Assembly: GCA_017537175.1 (NCBI GenBank)
Contig: JAFYLH010000013.1
Coordinates: forward strand, 1-64,000
Reading direction: 5' to 3'
DNA from: Clostridia bacterium
GTDB lineage: Bacteria > Bacillota > Clostridia > Oscillospirales > CAG-272
DNA length: 64,000 nt
The notes under the pieces are model-generated. The model made no database searches. It was not told the DNA's origin and saw nothing but the letters and a program-made list of their open reading frames with translations. The position numbers and the translations under genes were made by a program. Every line of letters starts with the position of its first letter. The first letter of the stretch is position 1. Below are positions 62,451-64,000 of the stretch, piece by piece.

Positions 62451-62891
62451 ATGAAAAAATTTTTTAAGCTAAAATGGATCATTATTATAGCTGACATAGT
62501 TATTATCCCCGGAATTTTACTTTGTAAGTGGTTAACGGATGTTATGCTTTCAACCGATACTACATGCGTGATGGTTACCCTTGGGGGACAGTGTGTTACC
62601 TGCGGCGGAACTCATTTTGTCAATACTTTTGCAAGCGGAAAATTTATTGAGGCATTTGATCATAATCAATTTTTATTTTTACTGACGATCTTTTTTGCTG
62701 TTACTTTGTTGTTTTTAAATTTATATCTTCTCTTCGGTTTGAAATTTGCAAAAAAAGTTCTATTGTTTATGTATAACATCCCGTCATTAATTATTTGGCT
62801 TTCGGTAATGTTAGTCTTTTTTATTCTTCGTAATATACCTGTTTTTATAAGGGCATACGAGACCATCGCATCAATTGTTAAAAGCATATAA
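62451..62891 (+). CDS. DUF2752-family membrane protein
   Basis: A 146-residue integral membrane protein with three to four helices. After the first helix it has CVTCGGTHFVNTFASGKFIEAF, the DUF2752 pattern of a CxxC followed by glycine-histidine and a helix with phenylalanine. Lacks an own zinc ribbon at the N-terminus but shares the promoter type with the zinc-ribbon neighbours. No function known for the family. Confidence 0.8.
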   Translation: MKKFFKLKWIIIIADIVIIPGILLCKWLTDVMLSTDTTCVMVTLGGQCVTCGGTHFVNTFASGKFIEAFDHNQFLFLLTIFFAVTLLFLNLYLLFGLKFAKKVLLFMYNIPSLIIWLSVMLVFFILRNIPVFIRAYETIASIVKSI

Positions 62892-62950
62892 GAAATGTTA
62901 CTTCTATAAAAAAAATGCTAACATTTTTTTAAAAAATATGTCATAAAGTG

Positions 62951-62979
62951 TTGCATTTTTAAAAAGATAGTGTTATAAT
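62951..62979 (+). promoter_or_regulatory. GTTGCA-type promoter, copy 4
   Basis: TGTTGCAT, 17 bases ending in GTGT, TATAATA; 33 bases before the start codon. Confidence 0.72.
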
Positions 62980-63011
62980 ATAACAAATTTAATTTAAAGG
63001 TGGTATTTTTT

Positions 63012-63473
63012 ATGGTATGCAAAAATTGCGGAAACCCCTTGGACGAGGGAACCCAATTCTGTGCTGTATGCGGCGCAAATGTTGAAGAGGCGGTAAATAT
63101 GGATGTTTCTGATATGCCCGTCAAGAAGTCCGACCCCGGTATGGTTTTTGGAATAATAGCTATGGTAGCTGGAATACTTTCTATTATATGTAACATATGT
63201 TGTTGCTGTATTCCTTATGTTAGCTATGTAACTCCTTTCATTGGTCTTGTTTTGGCAGTGGCAGGTCTTATTCTTGCTATTGTTGCTATGAAAAAGGCTT
63301 CTTCTGCCGGATGTAAGAGCGTATTTGGAATCATTGGTCTTATCGTATCTATTGTAGGTATTCCTTTAGCTGTTGTTTCAATAATTATCACTCTTCTTGG
63401 AGCTGCAACAAGTATCATCGCTGTTATACTCTCCGCTGTGGGTTCATCATCATCATCCGGTTACTATTATTAA
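63012..63473 (+). CDS. Zinc-ribbon/DUF4190-like membrane protein 3
   Basis: A 153-residue paralogue: MVCKNCGNPLDEGTQFCAVC zinc ribbon, short linker, DPGMVFGIIAMVAGILSIIC, an unusual NICCCCIPY cysteine run in the membrane loop, helices to residue 145 and a serine/tyrosine tail. ATG at 63012 follows AAAGGTGG. Function unknown. Confidence 0.85.
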   Translation: MVCKNCGNPLDEGTQFCAVCGANVEEAVNMDVSDMPVKKSDPGMVFGIIAMVAGILSIICNICCCCIPYVSYVTPFIGLVLAVAGLILAIVAMKKASSAGCKSVFGIIGLIVSIVGIPLAVVSIIITLLGAATSIIAVILSAVGSSSSSGYYY

Positions 63474-63507
63474 TATTAGGACCGATATTTGGTTAAAATG
63501 ATTTTAT

Positions 63508-63539
63508 AAAAAAGAGCCTCATTTTTGAGGCTCTTTTTT
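63508..63539 (+). terminator. Terminator of zinc-ribbon gene 3
   Basis: AAAAAAGAGCCTCA, TTTT, TGAGGCTCTTTTTT. Confidence 0.88.
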
Positions 63540-63570
63540 GATGTGATTTTATAGCTTATATAATATATTA

Positions 63571-63602
63571 AAAATGATCCGTTGCAATGGCAACGGATCA
63601 TT
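63571..63602 (-). terminator. Terminator of the 63598 gene
   Basis: TGATCCGTTGC and GCAACGGATCA; on the minus strand it overlaps the stop codon and is followed by a T-run. Confidence 0.75.
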
Positions 63603-63924
63603 TCTTTGATTCAACTATTTCTTTATATCGCTCGGGTGTAAGGCGGACAACAATACCGTTACCGTACCAGTTGATATTGTCATCATAGCTTAAAAGCATA
63701 GATCTAAACCAGCTTGTAGATTTTTGACCGTATTTGAAATCTTTTACAGCATTACCGCCCATCTCCTGGGTTCTTCTTGCAAGCTGATCCTTGACCATAT
63801 CAAGATCCTTGAGCTGCTGGTTATAAAAGCCTTCTTTTTTATACTCAATAGGACCTATTACTGTAGCTCCCGGTTCTTCGCCTTCAATAAATATAACACC
63901 GTTGTGAATGGTTGTATATGCCAT
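63598..63924 (-). CDS. Small hypothetical protein
   Basis: A 108-residue protein starting MAYTTIHNGVIFIEGEEPG. The central helix ends in ARRTQEMGGNAVKDFKYGQ, reminiscent of YbjQ-like proteins, without proof. ATG overlaps the stop codon of the upstream gene (TAATG), so the two are translationally coupled. Function unknown. Confidence 0.65.
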   Translation of the reverse strand: MAYTTIHNGVIFIEGEEPGATVIGPIEYKKEGFYNQQLKDLDMVKDQLARRTQEMGGNAVKDFKYGQKSTSWFRSMLLSYDDNINWYGNGIVVRLTPERYKEIVESKK

Positions 63925-64000
63925 TATACATCGCGCTCCAAAATGATAAGACATTCCTCACGGGGACCTGCAAATCCGGGAATCTGAGCGGTAGTGGTAG
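63924..64000 (-). CDS. C-terminal end of an incomplete gene
   Basis: The window ends inside this gene. The visible 24 codons read TTTAQIPGFAGPREECLIIL and then ERDV before TAA at 63924-63926. The stop overlaps the start of the next gene. Too short for a function call. Confidence 0.6.
   Translation of the reverse strand, partial: TTTAQIPGFAGPREECLIILERDV

Overview
The window looks like a chromosome segment of a spore-forming, probably gut-associated member of the Clostridia, most likely Oscillospiraceae/Ruminococcaceae-like. The evidence is a spoIIGA-sigE pair, Firmicutes-type gene orders (def-fmt-yugP-rsmB; ABC-F/tsaE/tsaB), a type III glutamine synthetase, strong AAGGAGG-type ribosome binding sites, a yybP-ykoY riboswitch and several plant-glycan enzymes. 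Species cannot be named from the sequence alone.

Layout. 0-5.7 kb is accessory: a lipoprotein, an ordered array of short hairpins, a lone P-loop ATPase with a C-terminal S1-like domain, an orphan alpha-helical protein, an IS3-family transposase and tRNA-Trp. 5.9-11.5 kb holds an MBOAT acyltransferase and a manganese-riboswitch-controlled P-type ATPase followed by an AI-2E-type membrane protein. 11.5-27 kb is mostly core: MATE exporter, the five-gene operon ABC-F/lipoprotein/tsaE/tsaB/rpiB, sigE and spoIIGA, def-fmt-yugP-rsmB, a TPR protein, AEC transporter, family-4 uracil-DNA glycosylase, a MecA-like protein and a GHL10 glycosidase. 27-34.6 kb is a glycan operon (GH116, NodB-type deacetylase, GH78-like) running into glnN. 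34.6-43.3 kb has NfeD/SPFH, a transaldolase-like aldolase, a 1703-residue repetitive surface protein and an alaX-type editing hydrolase.

43-58.2 kb is a mosaic. Around 45.5 kb a broken 3' part of uxaC is joined head-on to a broken 3' part of alaX, exactly the join expected from a tandem duplication or an imported allele of the alaX-uxaC interval; the two intervals carry different cargo (two membrane/secreted proteins versus a transglutaminase-like lipoprotein with a MarR regulator). The second cargo is bordered by a family of TAGTCC-type palindromes, partly arranged as a 60-bp tandem array. A second scar at 57.9 kb repeats the last quarter of the aminotransferase gene from 53-54 kb behind a GGGGACGG hairpin, and an AT-rich cassette (ECF sigma factor, its membrane partner, an SLH-anchored C39-like peptidase and a membrane protein) sits between the two copies. 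Between the two mosaic parts lies an operon of a PHP phosphatase, two CE2-like esterases (one exported, one without signal), an Lrp/AsnC regulator and an aminotransferase.

58.2-64 kb starts with an M24 protein that has lost metal ligands, paired with a creatininase-family protein, then a run of small proteins. Four consecutive short transcription units there (three zinc-ribbon/DUF4190-like membrane paralogues and a DUF2752 protein) each have nearly the same promoter (TGTTGCA, 17 bp, TATAATA), suggesting one shared control. I found no CRISPR array, rRNA, prophage or plasmid functions.
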